Assembly (NCBI RefSeq): GCF_002277895.1
Contig: NZ_CP022998.1
Coordinates: 2,027,501-2,091,500, forward strand
DNA: 64,000 nucleotides
Direction of reading: 5' to 3'
Source of the DNA: Rhizobium sp. 11515TR
Lineage (GTDB): Bacteria; Pseudomonadota; Alphaproteobacteria; Rhizobiales; Rhizobiaceae
The stretch's first letter is position 1, and every line of letters starts with the position of its first letter. Under the pieces are notes generated by a model. The model was not told where the DNA came from and did no database searches. It was given only the letters and a program-made list of their open reading frames with translations. The position numbers and the translations under genes were made by a program. Shown piece by piece: positions 10,101 to 17,753 of the stretch.

Positions 10101-11631
10101 CAAGCCATTCGGCCGCTTCCTAGAGCTTGGCAAGCGTGACTATTACGCCGATCGTAAGATCGGCCTGCGTCCATTCCGGCGCAATGTCAGCTATTTTGGT
10201 ATCGACGCCGATCAGCTTCTGGTCAATGTACCCGACCTGACACGGCGCATCTTCAGGGAGATCGGCCAGCTTTTCGCCGAGGAAAAGCTGACGCCCTTAC
10301 CATATCGCGCCTTTGCTTATGACGAGATCGGCAACGCTTTCCGGCTGATGCAGAATGCCGGCCATATCGGCAAGATCGTGGTGCGTCCACCTGTTGCGGG
10401 TGTCGACGATGTCCTGCGGACACCTGCGAAATCTCTGCGCTTCGATGCCAGGGGCGTTTTCCTGGTTGCCGGCGGCATTGGCGGCTTCGGCCTGTCCGCC
10501 GCCGATTGGCTTGTTTCCAGGGGTGCGCGCCGCGTAGCGCTGTGCTCGCGCCGAGGCATTGCCGATGCGGAAACGAAAAAGGCGATAGCCGATTGGGCGA
10601 GGCGCGGTGTCGTGACGACGCTGCATGCCTGCGATGTCACCGATGCTGCCGCGGTCGAGACGCTGCTTGCCTCGCTTCGCGCCGAAGGCGCTCTGAAGGG
10701 TGTCGTTCATGCCGCCATGGTTCTGGACGACGCGCTGCTTGCGAACCTGACGCCGGAGCGCAACCGTCCCGTTCTCGAGGTCAAGATCCGTGGCGCCGAA
10801 AACCTGGATCGCTTGACGCGGGACGACAAGCTGGAGCTTTTCCTGCTGTTCTCCTCGGCAACGACCATGCTCGGCAATCCCGGCCAGGCGAATTATGTGA
10901 TGGCAAACGGCTATTTGGAGGGCCTGGCGCGTGCGCGCCGCGCTGCCGGCAAGCCCGCGCTCGCCGTCGGTTTCGGCGCCATCGCCGACAAGGGCTTCCT
11001 TGCCCGCAATATCGAGGTCAATGATCTCCTCTCTAAGCGCATCGGTAAGGCAGCGCTGAAGGCGCGCGACGCTCTGGAGCAGGTCGAGCGTTATATGCTG
11101 GCGGACAGAGGCGCGGTCGATGCGGCGGCAGTCATGATCGCCGAGATCGATTGGAATGCCGTTCGCCTGCTGCCGATCTCCGGCCGGTCGCTGTTCGAGC
11201 CGCTGATGCGGCATACAGGCAGCCATCAGGCTCTGAACGAGGGAGATGGCATCGATCTCAAGGAGCTGATCAAAGGGAAATCGGAAGAGGAGGCTCAGGC
11301 CGTCCTGCATGCGCTCGTCGCTGCGGAGATTGCTGCCATCCTGCGCGTGACCGAAGACACGGTGACGCCTGACAAGGTGTTGAAGGATATCGGGCTCGAT
11401 AGCCTGATGGCCATGGAGCTCGGCATGAGCTTCCAGCAGAAGACCGGCTTCGATATTCCTTTGAGCGGCGTAGGCGAGGGCACGACCGTGGGCGATGTCG
11501 TCAGTCGCTTGCGTGATCGAGTCATGAATCGCAGTGGTGATGATGCTAGTGGTGACGCGGCCGGAGACGAGGTGGTCGAGCGTCTGGCGCGCAGCCATGC
11601 CTCAGACCAGGAAAAAAGGGCCGTCCAGTGA
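4162..11631 (+). CDS. rkpA: RkpA, type I PKS/FAS-like megasynthase
   Basis: 2489 residues in one frame. Domain order:
- ketosynthase ~1-425, with active Cys171 in DTACSSS, His306 in EGHGTGT and His344 in NIGHTEP;
- acyltransferase ~520-820, with Ser616 in GHSVGE and a malonyl-type PFH motif;
- dehydratase ~895-1190, with His921 in HVVDGKAIMPG and Asp1087;
- a C-methyltransferase-like region ~1230-1540 that has lost its SAM loop;
- enoyl reductase ~1740-2085, with nucleotide loop near 1898 (HGAAGGVG);
- ketoreductase ~2095-2290, with GGIGGFG at ~2104, Ser2231/2232 and Tyr2245;
- acyl carrier protein ~2360-2440, with Ser2414 in GLDSL.
There is no thioesterase. It thus builds a fully reduced acyl chain and needs another enzyme to release it. 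Known in Sinorhizobium as a gene required for K-antigen production. It overlaps rkpG by 4 bases (GTGA). Confidence 0.95.
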   Translation: MTVEIIGRASVAPGASSIEELQLVLKEGRCTVSRIPEERWDLARFWHPAVGIQGKTYSFAAGVFDNVYAFDPAVFGLSQREAMQMDPQQRILLNIVWRALEDANLPIDGFEGQRVGVYVGASSLEYGNLTLEDPASGSPYFMTGNTLSIVSNRISHIFGLRGPSMTIDTACSSSLVALDQAVKALENGEIDTAIVGGINILLNPMSFVGFAQARMLSPEGLCRAYDDNGRGYVRAEGGAAIVLRRTDVALREKDRSYARIHAVGVNSSGRTNGISMPSREAQAALLQSIYEGRNIDVNRIAFIEGHGTGTKVGDPAEIWAIGEVIGRNRRAPVPIGSIKTNIGHTEPASGLFGLLKAVIALENNFLPASLHFDHPNESIDFEGLNVRVNTSTIELLPAKQARFAGINSFGFGGTNAHVVISDPDPIAPPEPPIRGDGIVFAVSAHTASALSTLLEDYRTRLETAEPKEARQIVASAAANREPMRHRFAARAKDGAAVLAAIDAHLAGKNSVGEAGEAPAQAAKIAFVFSGNGSQWAGMGVGAYQENRHFRQCFQSFSALFEYYLGEKLTDVLVASDLAARLADTKIAQPLLFAIQASLSDCLWSMGVKPDAVFGHSVGEIAAAYAAKALTAAEAVAIVAKRSLHQDLLAGEGRMAAVVLGEDAALAFAKSRGLDNICIAAINAPNSVTISGPADEIEAYRDAARKSQIVAHVLDINYPFHHPIIDRAKEAFFADLPDLAPDSGTGIFISTVTGELRDGRLLDTQYWWRNVRDPVLFKAGCQAAMAMGCNLFIEISPRPILSNYVAEIAKQASVQLIAIPTLLREAPVADHDPVSQSFARAVANGAPALRARGSATRNAFVKLPSLPFEPVELRTPPTTDEIDIFGRDRKSPYTLLGWRADLNGSNWKNHLDARLFPDLAEHVVDGKAIMPGSGFVEIVVTAAQRYYGTDAVEIGNLEIIRPLELSQDRMVELSTILSPETGDIEIRSRERLSHDEWTVHVVGRCRKPLAGEGDGQIFERSGKERKSTLTSDVTYETAERFGLHYGPHFQLLSKAVAFGHHAIEVDLKLAAPPSHPFASYNLNPMSVDAAFHGLVALFDQFSGDETGAPYIPVHFGTVRAFGKGRPIVKAVIDIERFSANSIKARFTLFDADGRPVVVLDDCRFRRTQLRRRATLDSVAFHYEGVPSAHFAGGDRPSAGTRWISSHGASDGNHALNNASLLLDAAIYRACHDIALKVADRNGTVAFSGLPGDPEFRSFLVNCLYILEDAGIAETGDGRWHVPLEPTLPPVAELVQEIYREDAGRVAESVLVGDAYRETLEHLAMIRPHVLEREPAAQGANMPGGATLEHVLVHSPLSQRRLSMLAEALASSIEANDGAIGHVLEVGSVSVAFSRKLATIVAAAGARLMIAEPREQARRALEIAFERDVHVIVADPAKLSDRHVVDIVVASGDQSQHLMRHNDEIKRMVRSVAASGAQLLLADRAPSAFNDFVFGLSAGWFADSQSPEFPVGRLGTPQQIADLLGTLGFAKPLIHEKTFSEGALITVSAVSERQPAEDIVVEAVDPILILSEQGRKGLGKLGRNITVIDLDASSPDIVDALDALDAIGPATRRVVYLADMKRGDAAELSLLRLAAFTQLANLLSQHADGTRPRLVIVAPGGSPLSASSIDGANAGLWAFGRVLQNEYDAFDVHLLDADMSGSRVLSVIDTLMVAETDNREWLLDRVTGRVREIRAVAGPFDALEASGSDFTAATIRQHVSGRLDSVAWEETSLPAPDQGEVVVSVKATGLNFRDVMWAMGVLPEEALEDGFAGATIGMEFAGRILAVGDAVDDLKPGDKVMGIGPAAFSTHVRVRRDGVIKLPEQMETVAAATVPVAFLTAYYAMVELGRIQPGETILIHGAAGGVGLAALQIAKHKGAKVIATAGTVEKRGFLEMLGADHVLDSRSLDFVSGVRRLTGGEGVDLVLNSLFSEAMERSIELVKPFGRFLELGKRDYYADRKIGLRPFRRNVSYFGIDADQLLVNVPDLTRRIFREIGQLFAEEKLTPLPYRAFAYDEIGNAFRLMQNAGHIGKIVVRPPVAGVDDVLRTPAKSLRFDARGVFLVAGGIGGFGLSAADWLVSRGARRVALCSRRGIADAETKKAIADWARRGVVTTLHACDVTDAAAVETLLASLRAEGALKGVVHAAMVLDDALLANLTPERNRPVLEVKIRGAENLDRLTRDDKLELFLLFSSATTMLGNPGQANYVMANGYLEGLARARRAAGKPALAVGFGAIADKGFLARNIEVNDLLSKRIGKAALKARDALEQVERYMLADRGAVDAAAVMIAEIDWNAVRLLPISGRSLFEPLMRHTGSHQALNEGDGIDLKELIKGKSEEEAQAVLHALVAAEIAAILRVTEDTVTPDKVLKDIGLDSLMAMELGMSFQQKTGFDIPLSGVGEGTTVGDVVSRLRDRVMNRSGDDASGDAAGDEVVERLARSHASDQEKRAVQ

Positions 11632-13052
11632 CCACGTATAATGCCGATGATGGCAATCCGGCGGAGCGGAAGAAAAGCAAGTTGCTCGAACAGATGCGCA
11701 GAGTTGGCGAATCCTCCGGCCGCAATCGGACCGAACGGTTGAACCGGCAGCCGCAGGCACAGCCGCGCCAGGTGACGCGCTTCGAGGATCTGCCGGAATA
11801 CAAGCGCGTCGCAACGCAGCGCATCGCGGGAGAATTGCTTGGCGTTGCCAATCCCTTCTACCGGTCGCACGATGTCGCCGCGGGCGCGACGACCCGCATC
11901 GGCGGCCGCGAGTTCGTCAATTTTGCTTCTTATGACTATCTGGCGACCAATACCGATCCGCATGTTGCCGCACGTGCCAAGGAAGCGATCGACCGCTTTG
12001 GAATTTCGGCTTCGGCGAGTCGCCTCGTGGCAGGAGAGCGGCCTGATCACGTCGAGCTCGAGCGCAGGCTTGCCGCAGTCTATGGCGTCGATGCCGCTGT
12101 CTGCTTCGTCAGCGGCTATCTGACCAATGTCGCCGCGATCAGCTGCCTGATGGGGCCGCAGGATCTCGTGATCCACGACGAATTCATTCACAACAGTGCG
12201 CTTGCCGGCATCAAGCTTTCCGGCGCGGCACGCCGGCTGTTTCAGCATAATGATGTCGACAGCCTCGAAAATATCCTGAAGACGCTCTCATCGGATTTTC
12301 GGCGCATCCTCGTCATCGTCGAAGGCATCTATTCGATGGATGGCGATATTGCCGACCTTCCCGCCCTCCTGGAATTAAGGGCGCGCTACGGGTTTTGGCT
12401 GATGGTCGACGAAGCGCATGCGCTTGGCATTCTGGGCCAGACGGGCCGTGGCACGTTCGAGCATTTCGATCTCGATCCGCGTGATGTCGATATCTGGATG
12501 GGCACGTTGTCGAAGACGACCTCCAGCTGTGGCGGCTATATTGCCGGCAGCAGTGCACTTGCCGATATTCTGAAAGCGGAAGCCGGCGGTTTCGTCTATA
12601 GCGTCGGTCTCTCACCGGTTCTCGCCGCCGCCGCCATTGCTGGCCTCGATATCCTCGAATCCGAACCGGACCGAACCGAACGCCTCAGGCGCAACGGCCA
12701 TCTTTTTCTCGAAGAAGCAGAGGCGGCGGGCCTCGATACCGGCCTCAGCATGGGCCATTCGGTGGTGCCTGTGATCGTCGGCGATTCGCTTCGTGCGGCG
12801 CAGCTTTCGAACGACCTGCTCGCCGAAGGCATCAATGTGCTGCCTATCATCCATCCGGCGGTGCCGGAAGGCATGGCGCGGCTCCGCTTCTTCATTACCT
12901 GCAATCACACCGAGGAACAGATCCGGCGGGCGGTCACGCTCACGGCCGAAAAACTCAAGAGTTTGGAGGACCGCAATTTCGGTCTTGCCTCGCTGGATAT
13001 GGACAAGATGATGCAGCTGCTGCCCCTGGCTCAGGCTCCAGGCGGCTCATAA
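11628..13052 (+). CDS. rkpG: RkpG, PLP-dependent alpha-oxoamine synthase
   Basis: 474 residues, GTG start inside the rkpA stop (GTGA overlap), implying translational coupling. Fold-type I aminotransferase of the AONS/KBL/ALAS/serine-palmitoyltransferase family, with an extra ~75-residue polar N-terminus before the catalytic domain. Visible signatures are MVDEAHALG (Asp261 contacts the PLP ring nitrogen, His264) and TLSKTTSSCGGY with the Schiff-base Lys296. These enzymes condense an amino acid with an acyl thioester and release CO2, giving an aminoketone. Since RkpA ends in an ACP without thioesterase, RkpG is the natural chain-releasing enzyme, an inference strengthened by the overlap. The amino acid used (serine, glycine or alanine) cannot be read from the sequence. 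Confidence 0.92.
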   Translation: MTTYNADDGNPAERKKSKLLEQMRRVGESSGRNRTERLNRQPQAQPRQVTRFEDLPEYKRVATQRIAGELLGVANPFYRSHDVAAGATTRIGGREFVNFASYDYLATNTDPHVAARAKEAIDRFGISASASRLVAGERPDHVELERRLAAVYGVDAAVCFVSGYLTNVAAISCLMGPQDLVIHDEFIHNSALAGIKLSGAARRLFQHNDVDSLENILKTLSSDFRRILVIVEGIYSMDGDIADLPALLELRARYGFWLMVDEAHALGILGQTGRGTFEHFDLDPRDVDIWMGTLSKTTSSCGGYIAGSSALADILKAEAGGFVYSVGLSPVLAAAAIAGLDILESEPDRTERLRRNGHLFLEEAEAAGLDTGLSMGHSVVPVIVGDSLRAAQLSNDLLAEGINVLPIIHPAVPEGMARLRFFITCNHTEEQIRRAVTLTAEKLKSLEDRNFGLASLDMDKMMQLLPLAQAPGGS

Positions 13053-13070
13053 GTTCCGGGCGGTCGTCTC

Positions 13071-13925
13071 ATGCACGTTATCGTCACGGGAGGTTCAAGC
13101 GGAATTGGTCTGGCGGTAGCGAAGCTTTATGCGGCCAGGGGCGCTCGAGTTTCGCTTCTTGCCCGCGATGTGGGGCGGCTCGAAGCGGCACGCGCCGAAA
13201 TCGCAGCGCTTCCCGGTGTCGACGGCGCCTTCATCCGAACGACTTCCGCTGATGTGGCCTCGGCCGAACAGACCGCGGAGGCGGTAAAGCTTTGCGAGGC
13301 GTCCTTCGGTCCCTGTGATATCCTCATAACTTCTGCGGGTATCGTCGAGCCCTTCACCTTCGATGCGATGCCGACGTCGGTCTTCGATGAGCAGATCTCC
13401 ATCAATGTCCTTGGGACGGCCAATGCGGTTCGCGCTGTTTATAAAGGCATGAAAAGCCGGCGCGGCGGCCGGATCATGATGATCTCTTCAGGCGCTGCCT
13501 TGATCGGTATCTTCGGCTACACCGCCTATTGCGCATCCAAATCTGCGTTGGAGGGTTTTGCCGAAGCGTTGAGTGCCGAGGCTGGTGCTTCGGGCGTAAA
13601 GATTTCGATCTGCTTTCCGCCCGATACGATGACGCCGCAATATCGCCGAGAAATCTCTCTCAGACCTCGCGAGGCGGAGGTGGTGATGGGGGCCGTCAAA
13701 CCCTGGAGTGCGGAGGCGGTCGCGGCAAAAATCGTTGACGGTCTGGATCGCGGCAAGCAGAGAATCCATTTCGGATTTTCGCTGACGGCGCTTGCATTTT
13801 TCGGACCATTGATAAAACCGCCGCTACTATGGTGGTTTTCGCGCAAGACGCGAAAAATATTTGGTGGGGAGGGGGATCGCGGTCTTGCCGATACCGCCGA
13901 GCAAGGCTTTGATAGCGATAAGTAA
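13071..13925 (+). CDS. rkpH: RkpH, SDR resembling 3-ketosphinganine reductase
   Basis: 284 residues starting 18 bases after rkpG. Classical short-chain dehydrogenase: cofactor loop TGGSSGIG (residues 6-13), catalytic Ser140, and YCASK with Tyr153 and Lys157. After the active site the protein carries FPPDTMTPQY, close to the YPPDTDTPG motif of eukaryotic 3-ketodihydrosphingosine reductases (KDSR/Tsc10). It ends with a hydrophobic segment (LTALAFFGPLIKPPLLWWF) like the membrane anchor of that family. The inferred step is reduction of the aminoketone made by RkpG to an amino alcohol at the inner membrane. The SDR family is certain; the substrate is inferred from motif and neighbours. Confidence 0.9.
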   Translation: MHVIVTGGSSGIGLAVAKLYAARGARVSLLARDVGRLEAARAEIAALPGVDGAFIRTTSADVASAEQTAEAVKLCEASFGPCDILITSAGIVEPFTFDAMPTSVFDEQISINVLGTANAVRAVYKGMKSRRGGRIMMISSGAALIGIFGYTAYCASKSALEGFAEALSAEAGASGVKISICFPPDTMTPQYRREISLRPREAEVVMGAVKPWSAEAVAAKIVDGLDRGKQRIHFGFSLTALAFFGPLIKPPLLWWFSRKTRKIFGGEGDRGLADTAEQGFDSDK

Positions 13926-14041
13926 TACGAAACAACTACCGGTGTTGCGCTGTCGGTGAAACACGTGCAAGAGAAGGTAAGTCAGGGAATTGGCGGCCCG
14001 GTCCTCGCGGATATGAGAAATATCATAGAGGCGGCGGGCAT

Positions 14042-15634
14042 TTGGATGGCGCAATCTTGAAGCTTCATGATTTTCCAGTTCTTTTGACGCTTGCCTGCTT
14101 CGCGTTTTCCTGCGTCATCGTCCTGCTAACCGATCCCTTCGCCATGCCGGCTGCCGTCACCGTCGAAAATCGCCCGAAAAGAAGCTGGCGGCGGGTAGTC
14201 TGTGACTGGGTGGCCAGGATTCCGGTCATCATATTGATCTATGTCGCCTTCTTCGCCATTTCCTGGCGCCCGCTCTATAGCACGCAGGCTGTCATCAGTT
14301 TCTTCGTCATCTTCACGGGCATATCGAGGGCGAAGTTCGAGTTTATCCGTGAGCCTCTGGTTTTTTCGGATATCGCGCTGGTCGTGGATGTTTTCAAATA
14401 CAAGGAGATCTTCTACGCGACCTCGCTGAACATCGTCTTTTGGATCATCGCCTTCGCTTATGTTTTCGGCCTCAGCGGCCTTTACATGTATCTCGAGCCA
14501 TCGGTTTTGCCGGCGTCGAACCAATTGTTATGGGTCCTGCTGATGTTGGTTGTCGCCTTCATGCCATGGCTCGCGCTGTTCAGCAGGGTCGTCAGCGAGC
14601 CGGTCTGCCGTTTCACACAGAAGTTTCTCGGCAAGGTTGACGTAAAGATCGACACGGTGCGGTTCGGCACTTTCGCCTCCGTCGTCTTTCATTTCGTCAT
14701 CTGGGTCGGTGTCCGGCGCGAGGCGATCGTCTCGGAATTGTCCGGGCGCTTCATGTCGGCGCTTCAGGAGCTTTGGGAGCATGGTGAAGACGAACCGCTC
14801 ATCGTCGTCTGGCAATCCGAATCCTTCATCGACCTTAGACATTTCGGCGTCGACAATATCAAGCTTCCCAATCTCGACCGCCTGCGTGAGCAGGCCGCGC
14901 AATGGGGCCGCATGACCAGCGTCTTCGAGGGTGGTTATACGCTGCGAACCGAATTTGCCGTCTTGAGCGGGCTGCTGCCCGAAAATGTGCATATCGATGC
15001 CAGCTACCCCTATCTGCGCGCCAGCCACTATAAGGATGTGGTCTGGCCGGCGCGGCTGAAGAAGGCGGGCTGGAAAACGCAGTTCATCCATCCCTACGAT
15101 AAAACGTTCTTCCTTCGCCACAAGGCGTTGCCGCAGCTCGGCTTCGACCGGATGATGATGCTGGACGAGTTCGATCACAATCCGGAACGCGATGGCCCCT
15201 ATGTCAGCGATCTCTCGCTGACCAAGAGTGTGATTCGGACGATCGACGACGACGGCGTGGGCAAGAATTTCCTCTTCGTTGCATCCATGGCGAATCATGG
15301 CCCCTGGGAGCCGGGCCGCTGTGGCGACCTCGTCAATCCGGTGGATATCTATGGCGAGCTCCTGATGCGCGCCGATCATGCGCTCGGCAATCTCGCCCAT
15401 CACCTCGACAGGCTGGATCGCCCGGTCTGGCTGCTCTTCTATGGTGATCATGCGCCCTTGCTGAAAGCCTTTGCCGATCCTTTCCCCGATCCGCGCACCG
15501 ATTACGTCATCGTTCCGCTAGGCCGCGCGCGCGCCCATTCGCAAAAGCCGCAGCCTCCGCAGGAAGAGGCGCCCTGGAATCTGATCGGCACATTGCTGCA
15601 CTATGCCGGGCTTGCCACCGAGGTCGCGGAATGA
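14042..15634 (+). CDS. rkpI: RkpI, membrane LtaS-like sulfatase-fold transferase
   Basis: 530 residues from a TTG start (GAGG about 10 bases upstream). The N-terminal ~220 residues hold about five membrane segments. The rest is a periplasmic alkaline-phosphatase/sulfatase-fold domain. Catalytic landmarks of lipoteichoic acid synthase type are present: VVWQSESF (metal-binding Glu), GGYTLRTEF with the presumed nucleophile Thr300, MANHGPW, and FYGDHAP. Such enzymes move phosphoglycerol or phosphoethanolamine from phospholipids to a lipid or glycan acceptor. In this locus the acceptor could be the RkpAGH lipid or the capsule. The stop overlaps rkpJ by 4 bases. The family is clear; the transferred group is unknown. 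Confidence 0.88.
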   Translation: MDGAILKLHDFPVLLTLACFAFSCVIVLLTDPFAMPAAVTVENRPKRSWRRVVCDWVARIPVIILIYVAFFAISWRPLYSTQAVISFFVIFTGISRAKFEFIREPLVFSDIALVVDVFKYKEIFYATSLNIVFWIIAFAYVFGLSGLYMYLEPSVLPASNQLLWVLLMLVVAFMPWLALFSRVVSEPVCRFTQKFLGKVDVKIDTVRFGTFASVVFHFVIWVGVRREAIVSELSGRFMSALQELWEHGEDEPLIVVWQSESFIDLRHFGVDNIKLPNLDRLREQAAQWGRMTSVFEGGYTLRTEFAVLSGLLPENVHIDASYPYLRASHYKDVVWPARLKKAGWKTQFIHPYDKTFFLRHKALPQLGFDRMMMLDEFDHNPERDGPYVSDLSLTKSVIRTIDDDGVGKNFLFVASMANHGPWEPGRCGDLVNPVDIYGELLMRADHALGNLAHHLDRLDRPVWLLFYGDHAPLLKAFADPFPDPRTDYVIVPLGRARAHSQKPQPPQEEAPWNLIGTLLHYAGLATEVAE

Positions 15635-16926
15635 TGCCCAGCGGGGAAGGGGTCACGCGCCCGCGCGTCTTCCTCTTCCTGCAGGGTCCATCCTCGCCTT
15701 TGTTCGTCGAGACTGCCAGGATATTGGAAAAGGCTGGCGGCCGCTGCATCCGCATCAACCTGAATGCCGGGGACTGGATTTCTTGGCGCTGCCGCGGCGC
15801 CTCCAATTATCGCGGCAACTTTGCCGGATGGCGCGCCTATGTCAGAGAGCGAATCGAGGCCGAGAACGTCACCGACCTGATCCTGCACGGCGAGGAGCGC
15901 CCCTACCATAAGATTGCCATCGAGGAGGCGCGGCGTGCCGGCGTTACCGTCAATGTCGTCGAGATGGGATATTTGCGGCCGGACTGGGTGACGCTCGAGC
16001 GAGATGGCCTCTCCTCAAATTCGCACTTTCCGGCCGATCCTGCCCATATATTGAAAGCAGCGTCCAAGCTGCCGGAGCCGGATTGGAAGCGCCGTTACAA
16101 TCAGACTTTCCTGGCGGAAGCCCTTTACGATCTTGCCTATTATCTCCCGACCGTCTTTCTGCGGTTCCTCTATCCAGGCTACCGGCGGCACGGACTCTAC
16201 CATCCGCTAATGGAATATGCCGGCTGGCTGAGGAAACTTCCTTTCAGGGGCAGGAGGGCACGAGAGGCAGAGGGTGTGATCGAGGATCTGATTGCCGCCG
16301 GCAAGCGCTTCTTCGTTTATCCGCTGCAGCTTCAGACCGATTTTCAGTTGCGAGCGCACTCGCCCTTCCATCAGCAGCAAGATGCTATCCAGTCGATTCT
16401 TCGTTCCTTCGCGGAGTATGCGGCACCCGACGCGCATCTCGTCCTCAAGCTGCATCCGCTCGATCACGGGCTGGTGGATTGGCGCGGCTATGTCGATCGC
16501 ATCGGCGCCTCATGTGGATTGTCTGCTCGCATTCATCTGATCGATGGTGGCAATCTCGATCGGTTGATTGCCGCCAGCCAGGGCATGGTGACGGTCAACT
16601 CGACGGCGGCGCTTTCCGCGCTGCAGGCTGGGAAGCCGGTCAAAGCGCTGGGAGCAGCGATCTACGATATAGATGGTTTGAGCGATCAAGGTAGCCTGGA
16701 TCGATTCTGGTGCGAGCCGATCCCGCCGTCGCCGGAGCTATGCAGCGCATTCTTTCGCCTGCTGGCCGCGGCGGTACAGGTACGCGGCAACTTTTGCTCC
16801 GGGGAGGGCGCACGCGCCGCCGCCGCGCAGATCGCGGAGAGATTGTTGTCGCGGACGGTCAACCTGCCGGATGCCTACATCGAGCCGCCGCCAAGGCAGC
16901 GACCGATAAAATTTCATGTGCCGTAA
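15631..16926 (+). CDS. rkpJ: RkpJ, capsular polysaccharide synthesis/export protein
   Basis: 431 residues, ATG within the rkpI stop (ATGA overlap). Capsule_synth family (KpsS/KpsC/LipB): an N-terminal Rossmann-like segment opening with VFLFLQGPSSPLF, then HGEERPYHK and FVYPLQLQTDFQLRAHS. The C-terminal half has LKLHPLDHG and a final GMVTVNSTAAL nucleotide-sugar-binding-like loop. KpsS and KpsC build the Kdo linker on the lipid anchor of group 2 capsules; RkpJ likely acts at the same step, joining the capsule to its lipid. It is the last gene of the rkpAGHIJ run. The family call is good, and rhizobial naming follows gene order. Confidence 0.88.
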   Translation: MMPSGEGVTRPRVFLFLQGPSSPLFVETARILEKAGGRCIRINLNAGDWISWRCRGASNYRGNFAGWRAYVRERIEAENVTDLILHGEERPYHKIAIEEARRAGVTVNVVEMGYLRPDWVTLERDGLSSNSHFPADPAHILKAASKLPEPDWKRRYNQTFLAEALYDLAYYLPTVFLRFLYPGYRRHGLYHPLMEYAGWLRKLPFRGRRAREAEGVIEDLIAAGKRFFVYPLQLQTDFQLRAHSPFHQQQDAIQSILRSFAEYAAPDAHLVLKLHPLDHGLVDWRGYVDRIGASCGLSARIHLIDGGNLDRLIAASQGMVTVNSTAALSALQAGKPVKALGAAIYDIDGLSDQGSLDRFWCEPIPPSPELCSAFFRLLAAAVQVRGNFCSGEGARAAAAQIAERLLSRTVNLPDAYIEPPPRQRPIKFHVP

Positions 16927-17085
16927 TGAAGGTACAAGGAGATGGAAGAGGAATTGTTGCCCCTGTGAGGGTCTTCAGGCTGAAATTGACAACGAGGCCA
17001 CTTACATGTGGACTGACACGGAACTCAGCGCAGCGATTCGACACTGGGAATGAATGTGGATAACGGTTTGCCGGGAGCAAACGCT

Positions 17086-17199
17086 ATGGATGACAGCAAG
17101 ATGGAACGATTCATGTTGAAGGAGCTGCTTGTTATCATAGCAGCCCTCGTGCTTGTTTCCGTCGTGCTTCTGGCCGTCATCATTCTCGGCAACTACTGA
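17086..17199 (+). CDS. 37-residue single-span membrane protein
   Basis: ATG 17086 is preceded by GGGAG with an 8-base gap, a good ribosome site. The frame may also start at ATG 17050, giving 49 residues. The product has a charged N-terminus (MDDSKMERFMLKE) followed by about 22 hydrophobic residues (LLVIIAALVLVSVVLLAVII) and a short LGNY tail: one membrane span, N-in by the positive-inside rule. No family is recognised. It lies alone between rkpJ and tRNA-Val. Confidence 0.5.
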   Translation: MDDSKMERFMLKELLVIIAALVLVSVVLLAVIILGNY

Positions 17200-17288
17200 G
17201 CCACAGGTGTCGGGCGCACAAAGGCGCTCATCGCGATTGCTGTCTACAGCCGCCGATCATTCGAACTGACAATCAAATATGTAAAGAA

Positions 17289-17364
17289 TGGTGGGCGATG
17301 AGAGACTCGAACTCCCGACATCCTCGGTGTAAACGAGGCGCTCTACCAACTGAGCTAATCGCCC
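17289..17364 (-). tRNA. tRNA-Val (anticodon TAC)
   Basis: The minus strand reads GGGCGATTAGCTCAG...CTCATCGCCCACCA. It has a complete 7-bp acceptor stem, a D arm, anticodon loop TTTACAC, a T arm with GTTCGAGTC and an encoded CCA. 76 bases including CCA. Confidence 0.97.
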
Positions 17365-17406
17365 TTCTGCAAAGCGGGTCATTTGCCCGCCGCGTTCGGT
17401 GGCCGT

Positions 17407-17435
17407 GATCTATGCGGAACGACGACAAACCGCAA
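17407..17435 (-). promoter_or_regulatory. Candidate promoter of tRNA-Val
   Basis: On the minus strand TTGCGG (17435-17430) and TAGATC (17412-17407) are 17 bases apart, placing transcription start about 35 bases before the tRNA. Confidence 0.45.
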
Positions 17436-17657
17436 GAGTGTTTGTGAAGATTTTTTGATTTTTTTGAATTTTACACCTCTTTGATCGTGGTCATCCACAT
17501 GAGCGGATGGGAGGCTGCCCGATTGGTTCCATGCATATCATGCGTTGGTGAAATGCGCGGGGCGGGAACCTGCCATGTGAAATCGAGAGGACCGAAAATT
17601 GCGGGAGTGCTTGTCCAAAACAATTCGCATTCTGTCATCGATTTGTATTCAAACCTG

Positions 17658-17686
17658 CTTGACACCCAAACACGAACCCCGTAGTT
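17658..17686 (+). promoter_or_regulatory. Candidate promoter of the tRNA-Asp pair
   Basis: TTGACA (17658-17663; CTTGACA as in the rhizobial consensus) is followed after 17 bases by TAGTTA (17681-17686), about 67 bases before the first tRNA-Asp. Confidence 0.5.
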
Positions 17687-17753
17687 AGCCGCTCATCGAA
17701 CGGCGAGGGCCGCTTTGATGGTGCGGAAGCATCTGGAATGCTTGAAATGAAAT

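Larger units (their letters stand above)
17365..17753. other. Intergenic region between tRNA-Val and tRNA-Asp
   Basis: 389 bases between divergently transcribed tRNA genes. I see no protein gene. It contains candidate promoters for both tRNA units (17407-17435 minus, 17658-17686 plus) and an AT-rich tract around 17445-17480. No integrase or att-like repeat of the tRNA 3' end is visible. Confidence 0.6.
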
